Positions 1-13,300 of a DNA stretch of 64,000 bases are shown one piece after another. This DNA comes from Lineus longissimus. Taxonomy: Eukaryota; Nemertea; Pilidiophora; Heteronemertea; Lineidae. The stretch is taken from assembly GCF_910592395.1 (NCBI RefSeq), contig NC_088322.1:10287431-10351430 (forward strand), read 5' to 3'. The translations under genes were made by a program, and so were the position numbers. Positions within the stretch are counted from its first letter, which is position 1, and each line of letters begins with the position of its first letter. A model generated the notes under the pieces. It worked only from the letters and a program-made list of their open reading frames with translations. It was not told the origin of the DNA and made no database searches.

Positions 1-234
1 AAGTTCTTTCGTTAAGATTTTAAGTTACTGTTAATTATCCCTTCTTCAGTCGATTGGAGTTTTAATAAGCTTTACGGTATTGAAAGAGATAGGCCTAGGC
101 AGACTGTAGGCATGGTAAACAATTTGCTGATCAAGGCTTATGTTGAAATTTTCGTTCAGCATCCCTGCTCTCATCTTTCGGAAGGAGGGCCACATTCTAA
201 GGGGATGATTTGAAAAATTACAGGATCTGTAGTT

Positions 235-260
235 AGCTCACCTCTTAGCAGAGGTGAGCT
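235..260. repeat. Perfect inverted repeat, 10-bp arms
   Basis: Arms agctcacctc (235-244) and gaggtgagct (251-260) are exact reverse complements around a 6-base loop. It lies directly before the CGT microsatellite and the repeat block at 341, so it may mark the end of an interspersed element. Confidence 0.75.
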
Positions 261-275
261 TATCCCATACCGTGG

Positions 276-285
276 CGTCCGTCGT

Positions 286-332
<47 letters not shown>

Positions 333-342
333 CGTCGTCCGT
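276..342. repeat. (GTC)n / (CGT)n microsatellite
   Basis: About 67 bp of almost pure GTC triplets with GTCC interruptions at both ends. It reads as poly-Arg in either direction, which is an artefact of the triplet and not a protein. Confidence 0.95.
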
Positions 343-960
343 TAGCAGGGCACGTTTCGTAACTGTTAGAGCTATTGAGTTGAAACTTGGTACACATGTA
401 CCCTTATGTAATGACACCTGGGAGACCAAGTTTCGGTCCGATTCGTTTCATGGTTTGGCCACCAGGGGGGCAAACGTTAAAAGTGAAAATATGCAATATC
501 TCCCTTAATAGTAGTCGGGAAATTTTGAAAAAAATATGGTAGGTACTTCTAGCAAAGGTGCATCATATATCCTCCGGGTTTTTGATTTGACCTCCTTTTC
601 AAGGTCACAGAGGTCAAATGGTGTAAATTAGCCGTTAGGATGTAACGATGGCACGTTTCTAAACTGCAATGACTATTGATACCAAATTTGGTACACATTT
701 ACCCCTTAGTCAGGTGATCTCAGGGACCAAAGTTTGGTCCAATATGATTCACCACTTGACCACCAGGGGGCAAAATCCAAAAACCTTAAAAATGTGATTA
801 TTCCTTAACTTCTTGCCCGATTGCCACCAATTTGATATCATGGGTACATCTAATTCTAACAACCATTCAATGTGTCACCCGGGTCTTCTTTGATTTGACC
901 TACTTTTCAAGGTCACAGAGGTCGAATGTACTGTAAATTGGCCATTTTGGGGAAATTGTA
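341..960. repeat. Two diverged copies of a ~305-bp interspersed repeat
   Basis: Landmarks recur about 301-308 bp apart: gcacgtttc at 350 and 651, a ggtacacat..taccc block, gaccaccaggggg-type segments ending near 470 and 772, and cttttcaaggtcacagaggtc near 594 and 903. The copies are clearly related but well diverged. No transposase frame is present, so a non-autonomous element or its remnant is likely. Confidence 0.7.
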
Positions 961-2099
961 ATTGCTTGGACCTACATCAAACCTAACACTACATGACACA
1001 AGACCATGCTCTTTATCCATCTTTCCTCCACATGAGGTGAGCACAATGGCCCTGGCCATTACATTTTAACTTACCCCAGATGTTGACCCTCCTTCTACTT
1101 CAATACATTGGTTGTGTATTTTAAGGGGTAAGATTTCAGTCAATGATGCTCAATGATGAATTTATTTTCTTCAAATTCATAAAATGTTATCATGAGCAAG
1201 GCCTGGGTGTGAGCTAGCTTTGTTAAAAGCCAATACAGTAGGCCATGTATTGGGCTAGGCCTGAAATCTTTAACTGCATGGCAAGGGGCCAAACGACATA
1301 ATAATGTTGGGGTGACAATTTTTTTTAGTTTTTGAGAGCAGGGTGCAATTTGATTGCTTGAGATTGAGTCAGCCGAATGTAATTGACTAGGTTTCAGGTT
1401 TGAAACACTTCTCATTGTGTGTTTGACGAATAGATTCAAATAATTCGGGTAATTAATAATCATAAGAGTGATTCTATTAATTAGGTCTACAAAACAGTAT
1501 TTTCACTCCAAAGTAATTAGAATCAAAAATTTAAATTCTAATATTTCAATCTCCATGTTTTTGTTTAAAAAGGTGTTACAGGTACGACAGGAATAATAAG
1601 ATTTTAGCAGTAGATTTTTATTACCCAGCAGTTTTATGTATTTTCTTTAAAATACCTAGCAAATTATACTTAAGTATTAACATTTCTACCATAGAATATA
1701 CTTATAATACAATATATACAATTTATCATATCAGTATTTCAAGCATATAAGAACTCCTGTTGTGCAAACAGTTCAGATTTTATATATTCTTGCAATCATT
1801 TTATACTCAAATTGTTTACTGCAAAAATGAACTGAATATCAGTTCAAGCAATACTTGTAGATAAAAACATTCATTGCAGAAATTTATAAATTTTGATGCA
1901 CAAGGACAGCTTAATCATGTTAATAGTAAAGAAGGCAATAAATAGCTGAATGTAGATGTTGTTTTGTATATATTTGGTGGAAGGGAACAAAATGCAATGT
2001 GAATTTATAACTTGTACATACCGGAGCATTTACATATATCAAATACTATAGTAGCATTATGTTTACATGAAGAAATGCAATAGTATTGAAGTATTATAC

Positions 2100-2212
2100 A
2101 TTGTATGAAACAATGCAAATTGTATGAAGATACACTGTTAATTGTATGAAAGCAATACAAATTGTATGAAAGAAATACAAATTGTATGAAACATACAAAT
2201 TGTTTGAAATCA
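2100..2212. repeat. Short AT-rich tandem repeat (~20 bp)
   Basis: The string ttgtatgaa recurs five times with roughly 19-23 bp spacing, followed by one ttgtttgaa. It is simple intronic or intergenic repeat sequence. Confidence 0.7.
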
Positions 2213-3089
2213 ATCTACTCAAAATTATCAAAATATTATAAATCATTGGTACATTTGATAGTCCTAGATAGAATTTATTTAATGAATATGTATATATTTG
2301 GCAAAATGTTTTTTATCAAATATTCTGACTTGCAAGAAGGAATATAATAGTTGCTAAGACAATCGTGGAGATTTTTATGAGTTTGTTAGATATTATGATA
2401 AACAATGCAATTACTCATAGGATGTGGTATTGTACATTATGAATAGGAGAACCAGGTTGGTCCATATATTTAGGCCTTATTTAGTGTATACAGTCATTAA
2501 GAATGTTTACTTCTATATCAAAAAACATATCTACTTTGTCTTTGGTCTTGTGCTTTCATCACCGGAATTTGAAATAACAGAATAACTCAACATAAATCAA
2601 ATAAATGTAGGCCCTTGATTCATTTGAAACCAAGGTGTTCAGAGAGATTTAAACAACATTCCACAGTTTTTAGTTGTGTACATATCAAATTGACGATATG
2701 CCATGATCTTTTATCTGTGCATATACATGTACATTGGTATATTTTTCGTATATTTTATATCAATGTCTATTCTGGTACTATATTTCACCTTGATTGAATC
2801 AAAAGACGAATAGAATCTATTTGGATAGTACTGTACTGCTCTTTCGACTGTATCATGGTGAAATGTATTAATCAGTTTTTTATCCGTCTTATTATTTGTT
2901 ATTCTAACTGTGTACATTCCATGCATCTTGGCAATAATTATTAACACTCATTATCATATCATTGTTGTCTTCTTTACCAAGTAATCTATTTTACTTAATG
3001 ATTATTTTGTGTGGTGTATTAACAGTCTGGCTCAATCTAAACGAACACAAATAAGCATGATGAGTACAAATTGAAAATGTTTCCCCATG

Positions 3090-3430
3090 TTAAATCAACT
3101 GGAACTTACCATTCACCATGGTAATATCAACTGAAATTTACCATTAGGCATGGTAACATCAACTTCAATTTACCATTCACCATGGTGAAATCAAATGGAA
3201 TTTACCATTCAGCATGGTAATATCAAGTGGAATTTACCATTCACCATGGAAAATCAACTGGAATTTACCATTAGGCATGGTAACATCAACTTCAAGTTAC
3301 CATTTACCATGGTAAAATCAAATGGAATTTACCATTTAGCATGGTAAAATCGAATGGAATTTACCATTCAGCAGGTTAAAATCAATTTAAATTAACCATT
3401 CACCGTGGTAAAATCAATTGGAGTTATATG
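3090..3430. repeat. Palindromic ~33-bp minisatellite (TTACCAT / ATGGTAA)
   Basis: About ten imperfect copies of a unit reading tcaactggaatttaccat followed by 4-6 bases and catggtaa. Within each unit ttaccat and atggtaa are inverted repeats, so each copy can fold as a small hairpin. Confidence 0.85.
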
Positions 3431-4046
3431 GTGAATCATTTGGGCCAGCTGGGCCCTGTTTTTCAAAACAAATTTTGTCACTAACGTTGATGTTGACTTC
3501 TCCTATAGTTAAGCCCTCAGACTTGACAACAACATGAAACAAGTTAAGTAAGTTAATGCCAGTGTTAATAGTGACAAAACTTGTTTGAACAACCGGGCCA
3601 AGGATGGTTAAATCATTGAGGCATACTGTTCATCTAAACCTTCGCACACTAGTACTGTATACCAGTAATCGATGTTGTTGATTTCAGATCTAAGTAATCC
3701 ACACATTAACTGCATGCAAGGTGTTCATTTCAATTTCTCACATTAGAATGACCTTTAACCCATGTGCATGATATCAGAATGGTTTGGCATGACATCTATC
3801 ATGTCTATTTTCCTCTTGTGTAACATCCAAGTTTAACTTGAAACAAAAATTAAATTTTCAATCGAAATAAGGTAAAACAAAAAAACACACCCTTTTATCT
3901 GATTTTAATGTTCTTTTATCCGAAAACCTCACTTTTGAGTTTCTTCAATTAAATTTTTCAAATCATCTGTCCACGATTAAAGAAAGACATTTGAGCAACA
4001 ACTATGCATGCAGTTGATTTGCCATTATTCCCACTCTTATTTGTAG

Positions 4047-4334
4047 CCAATCAAAAAGAGGAACACATCAATGTGGTTTTACGCGAGGTTCGCAACCCTC
4101 GACGCCATATCCTCGAATGTCAAGTTCTGATACCTGGTTGCGAGGTTACATGGTTCAGAGACGGAGATGAAATGGAGCCTGGGGACAAATATGAATACTG
4201 TCTGGTTGGCTTGAATCATCAGATGGTGATTCAGGAACCGCTGTCCGACGAACCGTTGCACGATTATACGTGTATAGTCACGACACCTGATGAAGAACGA
4301 TTGAGTTACAGGTTCCAGTATCAGTTGAAACTGC
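4047..4334 (+). CDS. Exon 1: Ig domain
   Basis: An Ig fold with both core cysteines (LECQ in strand B, DYTC in strand F) around the core Trp of VTWFRDGD; it alone of the five leading Ig domains has that classical pair. Acceptor ttatttgtag, donor C|gtgagt, phase 1 at both ends. The ATG at 4004 lies upstream of the acceptor and is not taken as a start because the exon behaves as an internal one. This is the least similar to the rest, hence the lower confidence. Confidence 0.78.
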
Positions 4335-7300
4335 GTGAGTTCAGCTGATAATGGATGCGACAACACAGATGCACAAGGACTGGCTGGTAGTCAGTGTAAA
4401 TCTCAGCCTACATGAATAGAAAATACTCGAAGGATATCATTTGCATAGTGACAAGCCACAGTGGGAGAGAGACTAAAAGCTGTTTAGGAATCAAGAATAG
4501 AATGCCCTACCCATAGACTGATGATAAAGTAAATTCACAGTAGTCCAGTTTAAACCTTGTAATGTACACTTATATCAGGTTACAGACAAAAGTAAAAAGC
4601 TTTTGCACATTATCCAATATGCTTTGTCAGTCTTGCGCATGTGAATAATGCATGCACGATTTTATGACGTTGTCTGATATTAGAGACGCAATCGCAGTAA
4701 ACACCGTAGACCAGTCAATATATCATAGGGAATCGCTTCAACATATCATTTTACAATAATGTAGGTGACGTGTAGTTGATTTTAGGAAAAATTAGTTCTT
4801 GCGCGCTAAAATTTAGCCACGTAAAAAGTTGGAGATTATAGTTTGAACTATGTTTGCAGCATGTCTAAAGTCATAGCATGTACCATGCAGTGATGGTGTG
4901 TGGTAGATTACTTCTGACAAGCACTGTTTTAGGCACCCCTAATACATAACCTAGTTTCACCGATTTAAGTCTGGTCGATTAATTATCACAAAACAGACAC
5001 CAAGGCCAAGCTGAAACATGATGTTGGACAACTCGGCATGGACATTGTCTATCTAAACATTTTGAATGACATTGAACAACCATTTGAGTTTTTCGACTAT
5101 TCAAAAATGGTCTTAGATTGGAGAAACTAGAGAATCTTCATATACCTCTCACTGGATCCACTTGGCAATAACGTCTTCTTTTCCCAGTTCTTGGGTTCGA
5201 GACTTTGCACTTCATAAGCTGCTAGTTGTTGATGAGTGGATCCAAAATATCATTGTAAACATTCCTTCTGTAAATAATCCTCCTAATTATCTCACCATAA
5301 TTTTAAAAAGCAACATCTCCTGTTGAACACAATACAGTATTCTTGAAAATCATCATAGACATGACAGAAAGTGTTGTGAGTTGCAGGCAATGTTACTTTT
5401 GACATGAGCTGTATTCTGATGATACTAACCACATCCTCCTCATTCTCTGTTACATGTATTTCCTTGCATACCCCACCCTCACAAACTCATACCTTCAATT
5501 TTGTTGGTTCACCCTTACAGAGGAGCCAGTAGTTATCACCGTCCCGCTTACCGACCAACACTGCATAGAAAAAGACAATGTCACTTTCGAGTTCGAAGTT
5601 TCAAAACCCAATGTTCCCGTCACTTGGTACAAGGATGGTAAAGAGATAGTACCAGATGCACGCCACCAGGTGGTAGTGGATGGGAAGGTACATCGCTTGG
5701 TGCTGCGCGGTGCGGAGATTGACGATGAAGGGGATTATACTGCAAAGGTCAAGGATGTCGAGACGAGTGCCAAGTTATTTGTGGATGGTGAGTTCTGGGA
5801 GGAATCACCGATATGAATCTGAATCTGTTGAACATATTTGGATGGTTTTCCATCTCTTGGGATGGTTTTCCATCCCAATTTATGGTTTTCCATATGTTGA
5901 AATAGATTAGGGACATGGACTCTGTTGTCCTCTATGCAAAATCCTTAACAGTTAGATGTTGGAGCTAAAAAAGTGAAAGCAATGCATGTTGTTCCTATTG
6001 TCACTTATCACGTTGTTACCCTGACCAACCTCAGGCACAATTAAGTTTGATACATGTACATATTGTTCTTATATCTATGTTATTGCACGAACCAAAATCC
6101 ATAGTTTTCCCCTGGTTTTTCAAGTTTTCTGTTAAAGTCTATCTTTTTGTTTCCCACAATTCATCCATGTGGTCAGTGGTGTGCAAAGAAGTTATATTGT
6201 TACAGTACCGTATCAATTCTTGTTAGTTCTGTACTACATAAAGCAGTTTTGTAAAAGTTTGTGGCAGTCATCAGCAAGTTCACAGTGATGTCCATTATAT
6301 TTGTGGATTGTTGTAAATCTGTCTTCGTAATATATTTTGTATAAGAAACTGCAGGTTTTTGCTGTGGACATGATTTGCTGATGTCGGGTACTGTGCACAC
6401 AGACAACTAAAAAGATGACAGACAGGGCAACAGGACATTTTGTACTATTGATTAGTAACTGTTGTCTCAAATTGATGACTGTTGCTGCAAACGTGAAGAA
6501 AAAGAAGATAGAAGAAATTGATGACTGACTTATTACTGTTTAGCATATGTTCAGCACTTGGAGTTGTAATTCTCCAGGGAGCATTTCTGCTCTTAGGTGA
6601 TATGAGAGGTATTGCATTCGTTTTGGCCTAGAGACTCCATCGTTTGCCAAGATGACTGAAGGACGACTGTAGATGTTCTTTTAGTTGTCTCTGAGCATCC
6701 CAATTTAGAGCGCATGTAATCTGGTAACCTGTATTCATTGTAATTAGAGCCATTTGAGGTCACATTTTTTTGCTGTATTGACAATTTCAGAAGAGCCAAT
6801 AGAAATCATGATACCATTGAAAGACAAACAGTGCTACGAACATGAGAATGTCACATTCGAGTGTACACTCTCGAAACCTGATGTCCCAGTGAAGTGGCAG
6901 AAAAACGGCAAGGATGTCTCTGCGGATTTCACCGTCAAGATGGACGGGAATAAACACTACTTGACAATCACCGATGCTCAGCTGGACCATGAGGCCGAGT
7001 ATACGATTGTTGTGGGCCAACTTAAGAGCACGGGAAAGCTCAAAGTGCAGGGTATGTATGCATGGTTGACGTCTGCCTTGACGGCATCTCTTGCATGCGA
7101 GGAGAACCCCTAGGACACTGTTTAGTTTGTCACTTTTTAAGTGCCCTACAAACGGGCTCGCTCCGACCTGTGATAAATACATGTAAAAAAGTCCCTTGTT
7201 TGCAGCGTTAGTGATCACTGACCTGCTATCAATATCTAAGCCTGCCCAGTGATTATACCTGCATACAAGCAATCATTTTATCGTTCATTGCAGCAATGAT

Positions 7301-10300
7301 TGTTCAGGCCGCAGTGACAAAAACGCTTGTTTGTGTGGCGTTTAGGCATGGCTGTTTTTCAAAACTACTTGAGGCCACAAAAGACGAATAAAGCTATAAA
7401 AATAACTTTCAATCCGCTCCTCTTTAAGAGAGGCATTTGCATCACCTCATCCCAATTCCCCTCTTGTATTCTCTTGCCTGTGGTGTCAAGCAATTTTGAA
7501 ATAGTCTCTGTATGAGGACTACTGTGAGATCTATCAGGAGTGATCGCAACTGCTGAGAAGGCGGCACTTCTCATTGGAACAATAACTGGACCATTGTTCA
7601 GGGATTTATAGCTACAGAGTCCATGCCATTAAATAATATGATACAATAGAATCCTATGTTGGCCTGTACGGCAGCAACTCAGTCTTAGATCCATGTCACA
7701 TTCCGGTGCTGCTTCCCAGCAGGGAACTACGACTCCTGTCAGGTCTCAGAGTAACTGGATTAAAAAACCCTTTTCTATTCTTTTAACCTGCATGGTCCGA
7801 CCCACATCTTTCCACCCACCCACCCACCCACTGAATAATTTTAGATGTGTGCATGTACCCATATTTTTTGCTCTTGTTCATAGTTTATAATCGAATGTAC
7901 TCTCCTGTTTATAATTTATTATCTCATGTACAATTCCACAACTTATTTACCATCCCATGTACCATGTTTATAACTGCATCACTCATTTACCATTGCATAT
8001 ACAATTTATATAAGACTGCACGACATATTTACCATTGCATGTACAATTTATTTGAGATGGCACCACATATTTACCAGAGTATATTTATTTGAATACAATG
8101 TTTTGAATAAAGCTATATCATAGTGCATGATCCTGCATTCTTGTTTATTCCTTGCACACCTCTTTTGTTTATCCCTTAGAATTTATCAACTGTAGATTTG
8201 TTAAAGTAAAGCTCCACTGTCTTAAATCAAGTCAAACTCGATCTATGCCACACTAACAGATGCATTAGGCAAGTAGTGAAGACCCTGCCAGTTTATGTAA
8301 GTCTCCTCCTTGTGGACATCATTTACAATTCATATGACAGGAAACTAGCAGGACTTCAGCGGAGCTTCAAGTCTTTCATTCCCCCATCCTGTAGTACTAT
8401 TGCATGTTCAGATAATGACAAACCGGACTGCTATTCCAGTTATCAGTTATTCCAAAAAATGTTCACATTGAGTGAAAGACGCATGCCCCTGATCTTGTCT
8501 CCAGTCATTGGAAGTTGAAGCTGTGGGTTTAGGGGCCTGCTTTGGGTTTGAACCAGGACCAGAGACTGAGCCACGAGAAAACTGAGGCCTCTTTAAAAAG
8601 CAAGGTGGATATCTGATTGTCCTTACATGCTACCCTGACATGTTTTGACACATCTGATTGTGATGACCATGCTGACCTGATCTGGCGGATCTGGCAAACT
8701 GATCTGGTGGACAACCATATTTGTTTTCTCTGACATCAGAATAACCTTGTTTGTCGCCTCTTACTTCATCTTCTGGACAACCTTGACCAACCTGACCTCA
8801 AGAACAACCAAATTTGTCTCCTCTGATGTTGAAGACAATCGTGCTTGCCCAGTCTGACCTTGGAGACAACCATATTTGTCTCCACTCACCTTGAGGACAA
8901 CCATATTTTTCTCTGTTGACATTGAAGACAACAATGCTTGTCTTCTCTAACCAAGGACAACCATGTTTGCAAACTCTAACTTCGAGGACAACCAAATCTG
9001 TCTCCTCTGACCTTGAGGACAACCATATTTGTCTCCTTTGACATTGAAGAGGACCTTGCTTGTCCTCTCGGAACCCAATGACGACCATATTTGTCTCCTC
9101 TGACATAGAAGACAACCATGCTTGTTCTCTCAGACCTCGAGGACAACCAGACTTCTCACCTCTGACATTAAAGACAACCATGCTGGTCCTCTCTGACCAT
9201 AAGGAGGACTATGCTTTCCTCTCTGACCTTAAGGACAACCAGCCTTGTCCTTAAGGTCAGAGAGGACCATGTATTTCTCCTCTGACATCTAAAACATCCA
9301 TGCTTGTCCCCTCTGACCTTACGAACAACCAAATTTGTTTCCTACGGCGTTATAGACAATCCTTGTACTCTCAGACCTCGAGGACTTGTTCTCAGAGACA
9401 TTGAAGACAACAATATTTCTCTCTGACATTGAAGAATACCATGCTTGTCCTCTCTGACCTTAATGACAACCACGCTTCCCTATCTGACCATGAGGACAAC
9501 CATATTTGTCTTTGACATTGAAGACAACAAGGCTTGACTCCTCTGAGCTTAAGGACATGCTTATCCTCTCCAAACTTGAGGACAACCAGGTTTGTCTCCT
9601 CTAACCCTGAGAACAACCATGCTTGTTATGTTAGATCCTGAGAACAATTAAGTATACCCAATCGGACCTTGAGGACAACACTGCTTCTGATCTTGATTAG
9701 AACCATGATTGCCCTCTCTGACCTTGGGGACATCAATAAGACCTCTCTGAGAATTGGCCAACTCTGACCTCAATGATGACCTGGCTTGACATCTCTGACT
9801 TTAAGCGAGACCTCTGATGTTGAGGTCAACAATGCATGCCATCTAAAATAAAGGACAACTGCGATGCCCGTCTCTCTCACCTTCAAATCATTCTCAACCT
9901 GCAGAAGTGGATGCTCAGTTCACCATCCCCCTATCCGACAAGACTGTCAAGGAGGAGGAATACGTAGAATTCACCGCCGAGCTCACCAAACCCAATGTCA
10001 AGGTCAAATGGGAGAAAAATGGCATCACGCTGAAACCTGGAGCAGATGACAGGATCAAGATGACATCGGAAGGCACAACCTACAAGCTGTGCATCAGTAA
10101 GAGCATGCTTGATGATGAGGCAAAGTACACTATTGTGTTGCCTAGCGACAAGAAGAGTAGTGCCACTCTTACAGTAGAAGGTAAGAATTTCATTTTAAAT
10201 GTATCAGATTCTACAGGATGCGCCAAAATCTGGTGACAAAATATTGTTACATGTAATGTTAAAGTGGAGTCTTTTTTTAATTTCATCTGTGGTTCATTCT

Positions 10301-13300
10301 ATCCATTTCAGCACCATTGAACAATCCATTTTGTTTTTAAAAATCGCTGGCCCAGTGCTCAGCCAGTGCCACACCCATCCTATATGGTTTCATCAAGCTT
10401 CCACTTTCCAATGCATGAGCAGCTGTGGTTGGACACTAAAGGGTGGAAAACATGCTATATTAGATGACATGCTGACATTTGGGGTGTCAAATTTCCGATT
10501 AAATTGAGATTAAAATTTTATTGTCTTCTTTTTTCCCCAAACAGAGGTACCCATAGTTTTAGTCAAACCTCTCGAAGACAAGACCGTCCGTGAACACGAC
10601 ACCCTCGCTTTCGTTTGTGAGGTTTCCAAGCCGAAGGTCAATATCAAATGGTTCCGTCACGACCGCGAACTACTTCACGATGACAAGTTTGATATGGTTT
10701 CGGAGGGTGTCTCTCACAGTCTGACGGTGAAAGACGCTTTGAGAATCGACGAAGGAGAATATACAATTGTGATTGAGGGATCACTGAGGTCAACTGGAAA
10801 GCTCAAAGTTGAAGGCAAGTGCCGAGTTTTCATTACTTTTGAAAGATATATCTCATCTTTAATACCTATAAATGCCGGGCAAATGACCTCATCACACACA
10901 CCAGGAAAAGACTCAATCTTAGACGTAAAATTTGCATACCTGACCATGGGGTGCACTTTGTAATTGGCATAATAATGGCTGTATTGACGTGTGGTGACTT
11001 GACGTCCACCAAGACGTTATCTACACATTGCGTACTTTGTAGGTGACATCATAAGGGTCAAGTACGGATGCTCGAATGACGACCAGTAAAAATGGGTGCC
11101 CGAATGACTTCGCTGCCCAGCTTTTATTGTTGATAGTATCATTATAATGGCTAAACCTATAAGGTCTAACAAATTGAGGTCCATTTGATATGACATCAAA
11201 GGATGGTTGTTTTTTGCTTTAAGGTTTCTGATGAAAGTTATTTCCTTAATTATAATAAATGTGAATCTCTTTTGCAGCTGTTCCTGGTGCACCAAAAGCC
11301 CCTATCATCTCGGAAATTTTCAAGGAATCTTGCGTTGTTGCTTGGCAACCACCGGAGGACGATGGCGGCTGTCCACCGATCACTGGCTACCATCTTGAGC
11401 GTCGCGTCGTCGGCGGTCCAAGATGGCTGAAACTGAACAAGGAACGTACTCCCGACCTGACGTACAAGGTCACAGATCTTAGCGAGGGGTTGGAATACGA
11501 GTTCCGTGTCAGTGCCGAGAATAAGATAGGAGTAGGAGAACCTAGTCCCCCGTCCAAACCATTTACCGCCAAGGACCCATGGAGTGAGTGAAACCTAAAT
11601 ATGACACTATTACTAGCTTGCATCACTGGCACACGGTTTTTGCGCACACATCCAACTAAATCAGGGGCAACAGTTGAAGCAATCAAAGATTATGAGTATT
11701 GCTGTGCATTGAAAGAAATATTTGACCTTTAAAAGAGAGCGTTGTTGACCCGGAGCACCTTTTGTAGCAACCTTCACTTCACTCAGCAATGTAGCACACT
11801 AGACTACACGCTTTGACAGATTGGAATGCAAGATTACATTTCAAGCTTAGGGATTTTAACCGTAAAAAGATGATGTTGGTAGATACCGAACTGATGGTTC
11901 CTATTTGGCTTTTTTTTCAGGACTCCTACTGGTTGTACTTTTCCTTTGTTTACCCATTTCTTTTCTCATTTTTCATGGCCTATGCTTACTGAGGGAAAAA
12001 CAATGAGCATCAGTGTTAAAACTCAGGCTGTGACTTTTCGATAATTTAAGTCATGCGTATTGAATATTTTTCCACATCTTGTTTTTCGACCTGTTCTGCC
12101 AGACGATGGGCACTGCGGAATGGGTAAACAGAAAAAAAGATAGATACATATAGTGTGGATTCATGCAGAAAAGAATAAAATGATATAAAAAGTAAATAAA
12201 AAGTTTTCCGTACAAAGTATGGGTTTAAAAAAAAGAATAAAAAATTTCCCGTACAAAAAGGAAAAAATGTTTCCAAACAAGGTATGGATTCATACAAAAA
12301 GAATAAAATGTTTCCTATACAAGGTATGGATTCATACAAAAAAGAATAGAAATGTTTCTCATACAAGGTATGGGTTCATCAAAAAAAAAAGTGAGAACAA
12401 ATTGAAAAATTGATTAGAATTGGTACTTTCAAAGTACTAAAATTATTCAGCTAATGAGCTAATTATGCTTACTAATCACTTTTCACGAAGTTTTTTGAAG
12501 AAAAGCTAAAGTTTAGGCAATGTCATTTTAATGACTTGTATTATGTGTCCACAGCTTAGAAGGCTGCTGCAAAAATGGTAAAAAAACTTGGGGAGACAAA
12601 AAGTAGGATCTGTGAGGGGTAGGTCATGGGAACAGTTGAAAGGTGATAGTGATAGAGAAATTGACTGAATTTTTTTTAAATCTCTGTCTTACATATATGT
12701 GTGCCCATCTTTTATTTATGCATGAGGCCTTAGATAAAGGTCAACCTTTCAGTTTGACGAAAAGTACAGGTGTCGATAGAACTTTTAAATTTTCCAGTTT
12801 TATTTTTTCACGTCTTGCAACTCCCTACATGTCTTTCATCTGACTTTACTTATATTTTAGGGTGTTTTGTGTCAATTTCATGTAAATACACTTGAATGAA
12901 CTTAGTAGTTTTATTCAGTTCTCTGATTTATAGTCTAGTGGTATACTAAAGAAAATTGGAGTGACGTATCGAAAAGAACGTAACATTTCATTCAGCCGTA
13001 GAAAATATTGAGTGATTCAATTTGTATTGTTGGAAAATGATGATAGAAGCCTTTATTGTGACTATTCGTACATGGTTTGGTGAAATTGGCCAAAGCTTGA
13101 GATGATGAGAACAACACCCTGTGCTGCAGTAATCCAAAGAATGCTTCAGAACTGAAAATTGGAGTGACATATCGAAAAGAACGTAACATTTCATTCAGCC
13201 GTAGAAAATATTGCGTGATTCAATTCGTATTGTTGGAAAATGATGATAGAAGCCTTTATTGTGACTATTCGTACATGGTTTGGTGAAATTGGCCAAAGCT

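Larger units (their letters stand above)
1..4046. other. Non-coding stretch before the first visible exon, probably intron
   Basis: No exon of the Ig/FN3 kind and no convincing reading frame is visible. It holds a hairpin and CGT microsatellite (235-342), a diverged pair of ~305-bp repeats (341-960), a short AT-rich repeat (2100-2212) and a palindromic minisatellite (3090-3430). Since the exon at 4047 starts at a phase 1 acceptor, this is most likely the 3' part of an intron rather than promoter sequence. Confidence 0.6.
7052..9904 (+). other. Intron 3, long and repeat-filled
   Basis: 2.85 kb, gtatgt to ctgcag, the longest intron in view. A weak ~50-bp repeat (7880-8090) and a large 30-bp minisatellite (8708-9860) fill much of it. 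No Ig or FN3 exon is visible. Confidence 0.75.

Noticed and set aside
238-508. Arg-rich small proteins on both strands
   Set aside because: They are translations of the CGT/GTC microsatellite and appear on both strands for that reason alone.
4004-4046. ATG at 4004 as the translation start, giving a leader MHAVDLPLFPLLFVA
   Set aside because: The hydrophobic leader is the pyrimidine-rich acceptor tract read as protein; ttatttgtag at 4037-4046 is a normal acceptor in the expected phase.
8798-9181. 127-residue minus-strand frame with repeated VV-F-N-V-R/E-E-T-W-L-S-S elements
   Set aside because: It follows the 30-bp minisatellite period; similar frames are open on the opposite strand and nothing resembles a known protein.
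7052-9904. A PEVK-like or other low-complexity coding exon in the long intron
   Set aside because: No frame rich in Pro, Glu, Val and Lys with phase 1 borders; the low complexity is the minisatellite.
10815-11277. A hidden S6-S7 exon between exons 5 and 6
   Set aside because: I read the intron in all forward frames and found no VPPKF-type Ig or DKPxPP-type FN3 remnant.
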